A stretch of 64,000 bases of DNA, taken from assembly GCA_947464185.1 (NCBI GenBank), contig CANHVY010000013.1:18847-82846 (forward strand), in the 5' to 3' direction. Positions within the stretch are counted from its first letter, which is position 1, and each line of letters begins with the position of its first letter. Shown here one piece after another: positions 18,441 to 26,203 of the stretch. The translations under genes were made by a program, and so were the position numbers. This DNA is from Burkholderiales bacterium (lineage in GTDB: Bacteria > Pseudomonadota > Gammaproteobacteria > Burkholderiales > Burkholderiaceae_C). The notes below the pieces were generated by a model. The model did no database searches and was not told where the DNA came from. It was given only the letters and a program-made list of their open reading frames with translations.

Positions 18441-19976
18441 TCAGGCCGTGAACGGCGTGCGGTCCGCCATCCCCAGGCCAGCGTTCTCCCAACCCGCGGC
18501 CAGCCGCAGCAAGCCGGCCTCATCGCGCGGGCGGCCGATGAGTTGCAGGCCCAGGGGCCAGCGGCCGTTGGCGTGAAAGCCCGCCGGCACGCTGATCGCC
18601 GGCAGGCCGGCGAAGGTGGCGTACAGCGTGCACTCCATCCAGCGGTGGTAGGTGTCCATGGTGCGGCCGGCCACTTCGCGTGGCCAGGTCTGCGCCAGCG
18701 GGAAGGGCCAGCATTGCGCCACTGGCAGGGCCAGGGCATCGTGGCGTTCCAGCAGCGGCAGCAGGGCGTGCAGCAGTTCGCCGCGCACCCGGCTGGCGGC
18801 CAGGAAGTCGGCAAAGCCCAGGCCCTGGGCTTGGTCGTGTTCCCACAGCGCTTCGGGCTTGATGCGCTCGCGGGCGCCGGGCTGGGTCATCACGGCCGCC
18901 ACGGACGGCGCCACCAGCGCGCGGCGCCACACCAGCCAGGCGTCCCACACGCGGTGCAGGTCCACATCCAGCCGGACGGGCTCCACGATCGCGCCCTGTC
19001 GCTCGCACGCGGCCAGGGCCTGCTCCAGCAGCGGCAGGATGCCGTGCTCCACGGCGAGGTGGCCGCCCATGTCTCCCAGCCAGCCGATCTTCAGCCCCTT
19101 GAGCGAGGCGTCGGGTGGGGGCATGAACGAGTCGAGGTTGCTTCCAGCCAAGCTGTCGGCGGACGCGCCACCGGGTCCGCCGGGTGAAGGTCCGGGCCCG
19201 CCTAGTGACAGCGGTGCCCGCGCATCGAACCCCGCCTGGGTCTGCAGCAAGCGTGCCAGGTCGCGCACGCTGCGCGCCATCGGCCCGTCCGTCCCCAACT
19301 GGCTCACCCACAACTCGGGCTTGGGGAAGGCGGGGACGCGGCCTTGGCTCGGCCGCAGGCCGTAGACATGGTTCCAGCCGGCCGGGTTGCGCAGCGAGCC
19401 CATGAAGTCCGACCCGTCGGCCACGGGCAGCAGGCGCAATGCCAGGGCCACGGCGGCGCCGCCGCTGGAGCCGCCTGCACTGACCGAAGGGTCCCAGGCG
19501 TTACCCGTGGCGCCGAACAGGGTGTTGTAGGTGTGCGAGCCCAGGCCGAACTCGGGCATGTTGGTCTTGCCCACGACGATGCAGCCGGCCGCCTTCATGC
19601 GCGCCACGTAGGTGCTGTCCTGCGCCGGCAGGGCCTGGACCAGCAGCGGCGAGCCCAAGGTGGTGGGAAAGCTCAGCGCCTGCCCCGTGTCCTTTATCGC
19701 TTGCGGCATGCCGTGCATCCAGCCGCGCGAGCGGCCGGCCGCCAGCTCGGCATCGCGCTCGTCGGCCTGGGCCAGCAGCTGCTCGGCCGGTGCCAGGTTG
19801 ACGATCGCGTTGAACTGCGGGTTCAACGTGTCGATCCGGGTGAGATAGGCCTGCATCACTTCCCGGCACGACACCTCGCGCTGGTGGATCGCGGCCGACA
19901 AGGCGTGCGCGTCCTTGGCGGTGATGGGGCAGGGGGCGGGCAGGGGGGTAGAGTTGGACGGGGCGGTGATCGACAT
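18441..19976 (-). CDS. amidase signature family hydrolase
   Basis: 511-aa amidase of the amidase-signature (AS) family, hydrolysing a carbon-nitrogen amide bond with a Ser-cisSer-Lys triad. K95 (GMPQAIKDTG), S170 (GGSSGG) and S194 (DFMGSLRNPA) have the usual spacing. The block before the nucleophile reads DFMGS instead of the common DIGGS, a moderate variation. No signal peptide is visible, so it should be cytoplasmic. A stretch near residues 260-280 is Gly/Pro/Ser-rich and probably a loop. Downstream lies a small conserved partner gene. Substrate cannot be told from sequence. Confidence 0.9.
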   Translation of the reverse strand: MSITAPSNSTPLPAPCPITAKDAHALSAAIHQREVSCREVMQAYLTRIDTLNPQFNAIVNLAPAEQLLAQADERDAELAAGRSRGWMHGMPQAIKDTGQALSFPTTLGSPLLVQALPAQDSTYVARMKAAGCIVVGKTNMPEFGLGSHTYNTLFGATGNAWDPSVSAGGSSGGAAVALALRLLPVADGSDFMGSLRNPAGWNHVYGLRPSQGRVPAFPKPELWVSQLGTDGPMARSVRDLARLLQTQAGFDARAPLSLGGPGPSPGGPGGASADSLAGSNLDSFMPPPDASLKGLKIGWLGDMGGHLAVEHGILPLLEQALAACERQGAIVEPVRLDVDLHRVWDAWLVWRRALVAPSVAAVMTQPGARERIKPEALWEHDQAQGLGFADFLAASRVRGELLHALLPLLERHDALALPVAQCWPFPLAQTWPREVAGRTMDTYHRWMECTLYATFAGLPAISVPAGFHANGRWPLGLQLIGRPRDEAGLLRLAAGWENAGLGMADRTPFTA

Positions 19977-19993
19977 TTGTACTTGATCTTTGC

Positions 19994-20218
19994 TCAGGGC
20001 GCAGCTCGCACCATACGAATATCAGCCAGGATCTCCTGCTCCAATTCAGGCGTCAGCGCTTCGCCTGGTCCACGTTGCCACATGGCCCGCAGCTCTTCAC
20101 CGGCCCGACGTCGGAGCTGTTCGCGCAGCATGGCCTCCATGGCCTCGGGCGACAACAGCCCGGCGATGCCCGCCCTTCGGGCCAGTTCGTCCGGCAAGGT
20201 GATGTGTACGTTGGTCAT
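19994..20218 (-). CDS. orphan antitoxin-like protein (type II toxin-antitoxin)
   Basis: 74-residue protein resembling antitoxins normally encoded directly before PIN-domain toxins: an N-terminal MTNVHITLPDELARRAG strand-helix, then helical LSPEAMEAMLREQLRRRAGEEL, and a C-terminal LTPELEQEILADIRMVRA. Such antitoxins bind DNA and neutralise an RNase toxin. Here no PIN toxin follows; the next gene on this strand (18 bp on) is the amidase. The system therefore looks broken, with the toxin lost or elsewhere. Family identification rests on pattern recall and is moderate. Confidence 0.6.
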   Translation of the reverse strand: MTNVHITLPDELARRAGIAGLLSPEAMEAMLREQLRRRAGEELRAMWQRGPGEALTPELEQEILADIRMVRAAP

Positions 20219-20274
20219 CGCGTTTCCCCGTCTAGTGATGGCCTTGAAGCGAGCGGGTACTCGGCCGATCTGAC

Positions 20275-20697
20275 TTGCTCAGCACATGCCGAGGCCTGGG
20301 GTTTTATACCTCACCGCGAGATCTGCAAGAGCTGTCTTTCCATGACGTAAGACGCCTGTGGCCGTGTGACGATGCTGTCGAGGACCTACGGCCGCTGCAG
20401 GTCATCGCGCGAGGTGCCCCCCATCTGCTGGGGGCAAGGTTCTCCACTGAAAACTCTTTGGCAGAGGTGGTCCACGTGATGGCCGAAGTCGGCCGCTTTG
20501 ACCTCGCAGAGGCCAAGGGTTTGTTGATGCAGGCCAGAGCGCTTGCCCACAATCGGTCGGCGCTTCTGTTCGAACTGCGAGCCTCCCGTGAACTGGTACG
20601 CCTCTTTGGCCAGGATGACGACGGCGCGGCTTACCGGGAGATGCTTGCTGGCGTCATCAAACAGTTCCGGGAAGGCCGCGACTACCCGGACCCATAG
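20275..20697 (+). pseudogene. fragment of a larger protein, C-terminal helical part
   Basis: A reading frame open from about 20248 and ending at 20697. Its last about 108 residues look genuinely coding (ENSLAEVVHVMAEVGRFDLAEAKG, ALLFELRASRELVRLFGQ), all helical. The end resembles the last repeats of TPR-bearing ATPase/regulator proteins, but I cannot name it. The only start is a TTG with no ribosome-binding site, and the first about 32 codons lie on a 64-bp segment that is an antisense echo of the HAD gene's 3' end. I read this as a 5'-truncated remnant rather than an intact gene. Confidence 0.4.
20307..20370. repeat. imperfect copy of the 3' end of the downstream HAD gene
   Basis: Bases 20307-20370 align without gaps to 21388-21451 with 12 mismatches in 64 (about 81 percent). 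On the minus strand this copy would read VTRPQASYVMERQLLQISR-stop against VTRPEASCAMARQMLRMER-stop, the real C-terminus of the HAD protein. Similarity stops abruptly at both edges. Confidence 0.75.
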
Positions 20698-20714
20698 TCA
20701 TTCGTGTGTATTGG

Positions 20715-20730
20715 TGTGTAAAATCTCACA
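20715..20730 (+). promoter_or_regulatory. candidate hicAB promoter and operator
   Basis: A good -10 element TAAAAT (20719-20724) is embedded in an inverted repeat TGTG-(8)-CACA (20715-20730), next to two direct copies of GTGTGTA (20704-20710 and 20714-20720). HicB-type antitoxins commonly autorepress through such repeats. The -35 region is weak. Predicted transcription start falls about one base before the hicA GTG. Confidence 0.4.
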
Positions 20731-20731
20731 A

Positions 20732-20911
20732 GTGAACAGCGCCGCAGTCATCAAGAAGATCAAGGCCGATGGGTGGGTTCTGGTGCACACCGTGGGCTCA
20801 CACCACCAGTTCAAGCACCCCAGCAAGCCCGGCAAGGTGACGGTGCCGCATCCCAAGAAAGACCTGCCAATGCCCACCGTGCGCAGCATCTTCAAGCAAG
20901 CAGGCCTGTGA
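20732..20911 (+). CDS. hicA: HicA-family mRNA interferase toxin
   Basis: Toxin of a type II toxin-antitoxin pair; HicA proteins are small double-stranded-RNA-binding-fold RNases that cleave mRNA. The 59-residue product contains the hallmark GSHHQFKHP with the catalytic His, followed by VTVPHPKKDLPMPTVRSIFKQAGL-type sequence typical of the family. The start is GTG at 20732; there is no Shine-Dalgarno sequence upstream and the likely -10 box is only 8 bases away, so the message may be leaderless. The hicB gene follows 27 bp later. Confidence 0.9.
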   Translation: MNSAAVIKKIKADGWVLVHTVGSHHQFKHPSKPGKVTVPHPKKDLPMPTVRSIFKQAGL

Positions 20912-20938
20912 GTGCCGCCCATCCCTGGAGCCAACACC

Positions 20939-21334
20939 ATGCTTTACCCCGTCTACGTCCACCTCGGTGATGCCAAGACCGCCCACGGTGTGACCTTTCC
21001 TGATTTCCCAGGCTGCTTCGCGGCGGCTGACGATTGGGACAGCCTGCCTGCGGCCATCCAGGAGGCCGTGCAGGCGCACTTTCTTGGCGAGGGCGCCCAG
21101 GCCGTGCCTGAGCCCACGCCGCTGGATGTGCTGGCGAGTGACCCTCAGTACGCAGAAGGCGTATGGATGCTGGCCGAGGTGGACCTGAGCCAGATCGACA
21201 CCACGCCCGTGCGGCTGAACATCAGCCTGCCCGCGAACCTGGTCGAGCAGATCGATGCCTATGCGCGCCGCCATGGCGCCACCCGCAGCGGGTTTCTCGC
21301 GCAGGCGGCCCGGCAGGCGATGGCTCAGAACTGA
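20939..21334 (+). CDS. hicB: HicB-family antitoxin with C-terminal ribbon-helix-helix domain
   Basis: Antitoxin (131 aa) partner of HicA. The N-terminal half has the degenerate RNase-H-like HicB fold (GVTFPDFPGCFAAADDWDSL). The C-terminal half (VRLNISLPANLVEQIDAYARRHGATRSGFLAQAARQ) is a CopG/ribbon-helix-helix DNA-binding domain used for autoregulation. ATG 20939 has a CTGGAG sequence about 7 bases upstream. It lies directly after hicA in the toxin-first order. Confidence 0.9.
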   Translation: MLYPVYVHLGDAKTAHGVTFPDFPGCFAAADDWDSLPAAIQEAVQAHFLGEGAQAVPEPTPLDVLASDPQYAEGVWMLAEVDLSQIDTTPVRLNISLPANLVEQIDAYARRHGATRSGFLAQAARQAMAQN

Positions 21335-21387
21335 CCTGCAAGCACCCGTCAGTTGGCGTCTGGGATCCAGGGCTCCAGGGAGGCGCG

Positions 21388-21451
21388 TACCTCACCGCTC
21401 CATCCGCAACATCTGTCTTGCCATGGCGCAAGACGCCTCCGGCCGCGTGAC
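21388..21451. repeat. intact member of the 64-bp imperfect direct repeat (HAD gene 3' end)
   Basis: Counterpart of 20307-20370. It covers the last 19 codons and stop of the HAD gene plus four bases beyond. The two copies are 1,081 bp apart and bracket the gene fragment and hicAB. Confidence 0.75.
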
Positions 21452-22042
21452 ATCAAACGCCACGGTCGGGATGCCCAGGCGCCGTGCACCGTCGACGTTG
21501 CGGGCTTGATCGTCGACGAAGACGGCGTCCTCGGGGGGCAGGCCCAGCGCCTGCAGGCAGCCGAGGTAAGCCTGTGGGTCCGGCTTGAGCAGGCCGGTGT
21601 AGGTGGCATCACTGATGTGCTCGAAGGCCTGCAGCAGGGGCAGGCGCTCGCGCAGGCTGCGGCCGTAGAAGAGGTCGAGCTCGTTGGACAGGATGGCCAG
21701 GCGGATGCCGGCGTTCTGGGCCTCGCGCACCAGCGCGGCGGTCTCGGGGCGGACGATGCGGTCGGGCTCGGCGCCGCGGGCGCGCTGCACCAGGGTTTCC
21801 ATGGCTTCCCAGCGCTCCCCCAGAAGCGCGCCGACTTCGCGCGCGCGCTGCAGCCAGTAGTCGCGCTCGCTCAGCTCGCCGCGCTGCATGGCCTGCCACA
21901 GGGAGTCAGACGGCGGGTCGAACGGGCCGTGCCAGGTGAGGGTGCCGGCGGGCAGACCGAGCGCGCGCTCGGTCTCGTCGTGGGTCTCGAAGAGCGTGCG
22001 GCTGATGACGCCGCCGAAGTCCAGGATCAGGGCGCGTTTCAC
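21392..22042 (-). CDS. HAD-superfamily hydrolase (subfamily IA)
   Basis: 216-aa haloacid-dehalogenase-like hydrolase, probably a phosphatase. Motif I is LILDFGGVI (nucleophile D8, with Gly where many members have the second Asp, as in the N-terminal domain of soluble epoxide hydrolases and YihX-type phosphatases). Motif II is LAILSNE, the Lys of motif III is in LLKPDPQAY, and motif IV is AVFVDDQARN. A helical cap lies between motifs I and II. The ATG overlaps the stop of the upstream Tm-1-like gene by 4 bases, so it is the last gene of the minus-strand operon. Substrate unknown. Confidence 0.87.
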   Translation of the reverse strand: MKRALILDFGGVISRTLFETHDETERALGLPAGTLTWHGPFDPPSDSLWQAMQRGELSERDYWLQRAREVGALLGERWEAMETLVQRARGAEPDRIVRPETAALVREAQNAGIRLAILSNELDLFYGRSLRERLPLLQAFEHISDATYTGLLKPDPQAYLGCLQALGLPPEDAVFVDDQARNVDGARRLGIPTVAFDVTRPEASCAMARQMLRMER

Positions 22043-23382
22043 GCGGGAGCCCGGCCGGCTGAGAGGTCTTGCACGTCTTGCCCTGGATGCGCTTGTTGGT
22101 TCTGCGCCTGCGGGGATGCGATCGCAGCGACCTGCCCCGGCACCACCTTCCCCTGGGCCACCCAGCGGTCGAACACCTGCAGCGCCGCCTCGCAGAACGC
22201 GTCGTCGTTGATGTGCAGGTCCAGCGCCTGGAACTCCAGGCCCGGCGTCCCGCCCGCGCCGGCCATGCAGGTCTGCAGCTCGGTGGAGAAGGCTTCCAGG
22301 CCCTCGGGGTCGTGCAGGGGCTCGCCGGGCAGGTCCCAGGCTTCCACGCCGCGCCGGGGCAGCAGCAGGCAGGCGGGGCCTTGGGCCTGGCCCAGGCGGG
22401 CGGCGATCTCGCGGGCGATGGCCCGGCGCAGCGGCGGGGCGGAGGTGGCCGAGGCGATGAGGCGGTTGTGCACGTGCACGGCGCGGCCGGCCAGGCTGTC
22501 AGGCACGGGCTGCCAGGCCGGAAAGTCCACCATGTCCACGGCGCCCGGGGCCACGATCTGGGGCGTGGCGCTGCGGCCCGCGCCCAGCAGCCGGTCCGCC
22601 CCCGCCGTCACCACCGAGTCGCCCAGGTGGTTGGCCAGCTCCTGCAGGCTGAAGTCCATCACCGCGGCAAAGCGTCCGGCAGCGGCCAGCGCCTCGAAGG
22701 CGCGCCCGCCCATGCCGGTGGTGTGGAAGACCGCTACCTCGTAGCCGCGCGCCTCCAGCGCGGGCTTCAGGTTCACCATGTAGCGCAGGCAGCTCTTGCC
22801 CAGGGAGGTGATGCCCACCAGTGGCCGGTCGGTGCGCGGGGGCTGGGCCGCTCGCACTGCGCCCACGGCGGCGCCCGCGCCCTGGGCCAGGGCGGAGCGG
22901 CACAGGCTGTTGAGCCCGTAGAGCCCGCCGGCCCAGAGCACCATGATCAGGTCCGGCGTGATGCGCTCGGGTGGGATCAGGTGCGAGTAGGCCACCGTTG
23001 ACACCACCACCTTGGGCACGCCCAGCGGCAGCGCGGCCGCGACGTCGAAGGCGAGGTCCGTCCCCATGGTGCCGCCGAGTGCCAGCAGGCCGTGGATGCG
23101 GCCTTCGGCGTGCAGCCGCGCGGCGGTCAGGGCGGCGCCCTGGGCCATGGCCTGCATGGCGGTGTTCTCGTCGCCGCTGTCCATCACGGCCTGCAGCGTG
23201 GTGCCGGCGGCCTGGGCCACCTCGGTGTGGGTGATGTCCACGCTCACGTGGCCGGCGGCCAGCACGCCCACGTCCATCAGCAGCACCTGGGCGCCCAGCG
23301 CCTGCACCCGCTCGCGCAGGTAGGCCAGTTCATCGCTCTTGGTGTCGGCTGTGCCGATCAGCAGGATGACAGGCTCAGTCAC
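22039..23382 (-). CDS. Tm-1-like ATP-binding (UPF0261) family protein
   Basis: 447-aa member of UPF0261, related to the ATP-binding domain of tomato Tm-1. Bacterial members have no settled biochemical role; they often occur in catabolic operons. Visible family features are the N-terminal IGTADTKSDELAYLRE, the nucleotide-binding glycine stretch LLALGGTMGTDLAFD, GITSLGKSCLRYM, and FHTTGMGGRAFEAL. The start is GTG at 23382, overlapping the stop of a 25-codon frame upstream, and its stop overlaps the HAD start. The position between an aminotransferase and a HAD enzyme suggests a metabolic role. Confidence 0.85.
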   Translation of the reverse strand: MTEPVILLIGTADTKSDELAYLRERVQALGAQVLLMDVGVLAAGHVSVDITHTEVAQAAGTTLQAVMDSGDENTAMQAMAQGAALTAARLHAEGRIHGLLALGGTMGTDLAFDVAAALPLGVPKVVVSTVAYSHLIPPERITPDLIMVLWAGGLYGLNSLCRSALAQGAGAAVGAVRAAQPPRTDRPLVGITSLGKSCLRYMVNLKPALEARGYEVAVFHTTGMGGRAFEALAAAGRFAAVMDFSLQELANHLGDSVVTAGADRLLGAGRSATPQIVAPGAVDMVDFPAWQPVPDSLAGRAVHVHNRLIASATSAPPLRRAIAREIAARLGQAQGPACLLLPRRGVEAWDLPGEPLHDPEGLEAFSTELQTCMAGAGGTPGLEFQALDLHINDDAFCEAALQVFDRWVAQGKVVPGQVAAIASPQAQNQQAHPGQDVQDLSAGRAPA

Positions 23383-23456
23383 TGGTCTACCCTTCGCGCT
23401 GCGCGCCTTAGGTTGAGCTCCTGGGTGAACGCCTGGGAGCGGTCGGGCGCGCTCAT
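23379..23456 (-). CDS. 25-codon bridging frame, possible translational-coupling peptide
   Basis: A 25-residue frame (MSAPDRSQAF..., basic toward the end) starts with ATG inside the aminotransferase stop (ATGA) and ends with TGA inside the GTG start of the Tm-1-like gene (GTGA). It thus bridges exactly the gap between two genes with 4-base overlaps at both ends. No homology is recognisable. It may exist only to carry terminating ribosomes to the next start. Whether the peptide itself matters cannot be told. Confidence 0.35.
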   Translation of the reverse strand: MSAPDRSQAFTQELNLRRAARRVDQ

Positions 23457-24814
23457 GTCGCCACCGCGTCGAACGCGGCCTCCAGCGTGCTGCACAGGAA
23501 ATCCAGCTCCTGCGGGCTGATCACCAGCGGGGGCGACAGGATCATCATCGAGCCGGACACCCGCGTCATCAGGCCACGGCGGTAGGCCTCGCGGGCCACG
23601 CGGGCGGGCAGGTCGCTGGTCTTGGGCAGCGGCGCCTTGGTTGCCTTGTCAGCCACCATCTCGATGCCCGCCATCAAGCCGATGCCGCGCACGTTGCCCA
23701 CGTACGGCACCCGGTCGACCAGGCCGCCCAGCCGTGCCTGGAACGGGCCGCCGACTTCGCGCACCCGGGCCGGAATGTCGTCTCGCTCCAGCATATCCAG
23801 CGTGGCCAGCGCGGCGGCGGCGGCCACCGGGTGGGCGCTGTAGGTGTAGCCGTGCGTCACCTGCCCGGCGCCTGTGGTGTCGGCGTCGAAGACTTCGGCT
23901 ACGCGGCGCGAGATCGCGGTCGCACCCAACGGCACGTAGCCCGAGCTGATGCCCTTGGCCAGGCACCACAGGTCCGCCTGCACGCCCCAGGTGCGGGTGC
24001 CGAACATCTGACCGGTGCGCCCGAAGCCGGTGACCACCTCGTCGGCAATGAGCAGCACGCCGTGTCGCGTGCACACCTCGCGCACCAGCGGCCAGAAGTT
24101 GGCCGGCGGCACGATCACGCCGCCCGCGCCCTGCACCGGCTCGGCAATGAACGCTGCCACCGTGTCCGGCCCCTGGAAGACCAGCTCGCGCTCCAGCGCC
24201 TGCGCCACGGCCTGGCCCAGGGCCTCGCCCTCCAGGCCCCAGGGGTTGCGGTAGGCCCAGGGGCTGTCCAGGTGGAAGCAGCCTGGCAGCAGGGGTTCAT
24301 AGGCGCGGCGGAAGTTGGTGTTGCCGTTGACGCTCATGCCGCCGAAGTGCACCCCGTGGTAGCCCTGCTTGAGCGCGATGAACTTGCTGCGGTCCTTCTG
24401 GCCGCGCAGCTTGTGGAACTGGCGGGCGATCTTCAGCGCTCCCTCCACCGCGTCGGAGCCGCCATTGCTGAACATCACGGCGGCCACACCATCGGGCGCC
24501 ATCATGTCCACCACGCGGGCCGAGAGTTCGATGGCGCGCGGGTGCGTGGTGCCGCGGAAGGTGTTGAAGAAGGGCAGCTCGTCGAGCTGCGCCACGATGG
24601 CATCACGCACTGGCCGGCAGCTGTGGCCGAGGTTGCTGCTCCACAGGCCCGCCACGCCGTCCAGCATCTTGTGGCCGTCCACGTCCCAGACCCAGCAGCC
24701 TTCACCGCGCGCAATGATGTCCGGCCGCCCGCCTTCGGCCTTCATGGCGCGGGGATGCGCCATGGGGTGCCAGAGGTACTGGGCGTTGTCGCGCTGGAGT
24801 TCGCTGGGCTTCAT
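23453..24814 (-). CDS. class III (omega-type) aminotransferase
   Basis: PLP-dependent aminotransferase (453 aa) of fold type I, the group that includes omega-amino acid:pyruvate and diamine aminotransferases. The PLP lysine is K287 in CLAKGISSGYVPLGA, with the pyridine-nitrogen Asp D258 in LLIADEVVTGFGRTG. The phosphate-binding FSNGGSDAVEGALK block is near residue 115-128. These enzymes move amino groups from omega-amino acids or amines to pyruvate or 2-oxoglutarate. Start ATG 24814 matches the family (LQRDNAQYLWHPMA). It lies 32 bp after the glutamine-synthetase-like gene. Confidence 0.92.
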   Translation of the reverse strand: MKPSELQRDNAQYLWHPMAHPRAMKAEGGRPDIIARGEGCWVWDVDGHKMLDGVAGLWSSNLGHSCRPVRDAIVAQLDELPFFNTFRGTTHPRAIELSARVVDMMAPDGVAAVMFSNGGSDAVEGALKIARQFHKLRGQKDRSKFIALKQGYHGVHFGGMSVNGNTNFRRAYEPLLPGCFHLDSPWAYRNPWGLEGEALGQAVAQALERELVFQGPDTVAAFIAEPVQGAGGVIVPPANFWPLVREVCTRHGVLLIADEVVTGFGRTGQMFGTRTWGVQADLWCLAKGISSGYVPLGATAISRRVAEVFDADTTGAGQVTHGYTYSAHPVAAAAALATLDMLERDDIPARVREVGGPFQARLGGLVDRVPYVGNVRGIGLMAGIEMVADKATKAPLPKTSDLPARVAREAYRRGLMTRVSGSMMILSPPLVISPQELDFLCSTLEAAFDAVAT

Positions 24815-24846
24815 GGGGGTTCCTGGTGAGTAAGGGGCGCAAGCTG

Positions 24847-26157
24847 TCAGACGTGGCGGATGTAGTACTGGCGCACGCCCTCGTGGTCCAGCCCCGTGCA
24901 CTTCTCGATCTCCGCACGCTTGATGAACACATGGTTGGCCACCAGTTCCGCGCCCACGGCCTGCACCAGTGCGGTGTCGGCCTCCAGCGCGTCCAGCGCG
25001 GCGCCCAGGGTGTCCGGCACGCTGACCGTGGCGTCCTGGCCGGTCAGGCCGTCGCCGGTCTCCATGGGCTGCAGCGTGTGCTGGTGCACCACGCCCAGCC
25101 GCGCGGCCTGCAGCACGGCGGCCACCAGGGCGTAAGGGTTGGCGGCGCCGTCGCCCATGCGGTGCTCGATGCGCGCAGCCGTGCCGTCCTCGGCCGACAG
25201 GCGCACGGTCACGTTACGGTGGTCGATGCCCCAGTTCAGCCAGAAGCCCGACAGGCTGGCCGGCTTGAGCCGGTCGTAGGAGTTCACGCAGGGCGCCGCC
25301 AGCCCGGCCAGGGCCTGGTGGTGGTGCAGCAAACCGGCGGTGCAGTGGCGTGTCAGCGCGTTGAGGGCGGCCGGGTCCAGCCCGCCGTTGATCGCGTTGC
25401 GCCCGGCCTGGGGCCCCTCGCGGTGGCGCAGCGAGAAGTTCACGTGCACGCCACTGCCGCCCACCGGTAGCAAGGGCTTGGGCAGGAAGGTCAGCACGAT
25501 GCCGTGGCGCAAGGCCACCTCGCGCGCCATCTGGCGGAACAGCACGATCTCGTCCACCGCGTTCACGGCGTGGTCATAGGTGAGCGTGAACTCGAACTGC
25601 GGCGAGTCGTACTCCGTGTTCATGCTCTCGATGGGCAGGCCGCACGCGGCCGCCTGCGCCCAGATGGCGCCGGTGAAGCCGCGCGGGTCGGCAAAAGGCC
25701 CGGTGGCGTAGACGTGCGAGGAGGGCGTGTCGTAGGGCTTGAGGCTGCCGTCGGCCTCGATCTGGAAGGCGAAGGCCTCGAGTTCGATGCCCACCATGGG
25801 GTCGTAGCCCAGCGCGTTCCAGTCGGCCACGGCACGCTTGAGGGCCGAGCGGCCGCACATCGGCAGGGGGCTGCCGTCGTTGGCGTGCAGGTCGCACATC
25901 ACCACGCGCGTGGACGTCTCCCAGCCTGGCCGGATGTCGGCGGCCTGCCAGACGGCCTCCATGTCGGGCAGACCGCCCAGCACCTCGGCCCCGGGGGCGG
26001 GGATCAGGTCCTTGTCATAGGTGACGCCGAAGGTGCCGCGGCAAAAGCGCGCTGCGCCATCGCGCGCCTTGAGCGGCACGTACTTGCCGCGGGCGATGTT
26101 GAGGTGGTCGCAGAAGAGCACGCGCAGGCGTTCTGCGGACAGGGCTTCTCGGGGCAT
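24847..26157 (-). CDS. glutamine-synthetase-like gamma-glutamyl ligase
   Basis: 436-aa member of the glutamine synthetase superfamily, of the group that ligates glutamate to amines rather than ammonia (PuuA, isopropylamide and glutamylanilide synthases). Metal-binding glutamates are in GIELEAF (E125, E127) and NTEYDSPQFE (E182, E189). H238 lies in GSGVHVNFS, where the second His of the usual HxH is Asn. NSYDRLKP corresponds to the ATP-site signature, and RIEHRMGDGAANPY to the glutamate-binding arginine block. ATG 26157 has TCCTGGAG upstream. Its operon neighbours (glutamine amidotransferase, P450, aminotransferase) argue against a biosynthetic GlnA. Confidence 0.88.
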   Translation of the reverse strand: MPREALSAERLRVLFCDHLNIARGKYVPLKARDGAARFCRGTFGVTYDKDLIPAPGAEVLGGLPDMEAVWQAADIRPGWETSTRVVMCDLHANDGSPLPMCGRSALKRAVADWNALGYDPMVGIELEAFAFQIEADGSLKPYDTPSSHVYATGPFADPRGFTGAIWAQAAACGLPIESMNTEYDSPQFEFTLTYDHAVNAVDEIVLFRQMAREVALRHGIVLTFLPKPLLPVGGSGVHVNFSLRHREGPQAGRNAINGGLDPAALNALTRHCTAGLLHHHQALAGLAAPCVNSYDRLKPASLSGFWLNWGIDHRNVTVRLSAEDGTAARIEHRMGDGAANPYALVAAVLQAARLGVVHQHTLQPMETGDGLTGQDATVSVPDTLGAALDALEADTALVQAVGAELVANHVFIKRAEIEKCTGLDHEGVRQYYIRHV

Positions 26158-26203
26158 GACGGGCTCCAGGAGGATGGGCGGGGGCAGGACGGGTGACGAG
26201 CGT

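Noticed and set aside
17945..18814. 289-residue minus-strand frame containing the small conserved protein
   Set aside because: The N-terminal 150 residues are an out-of-frame reading of the amidase gene; the conserved part begins near 18340.
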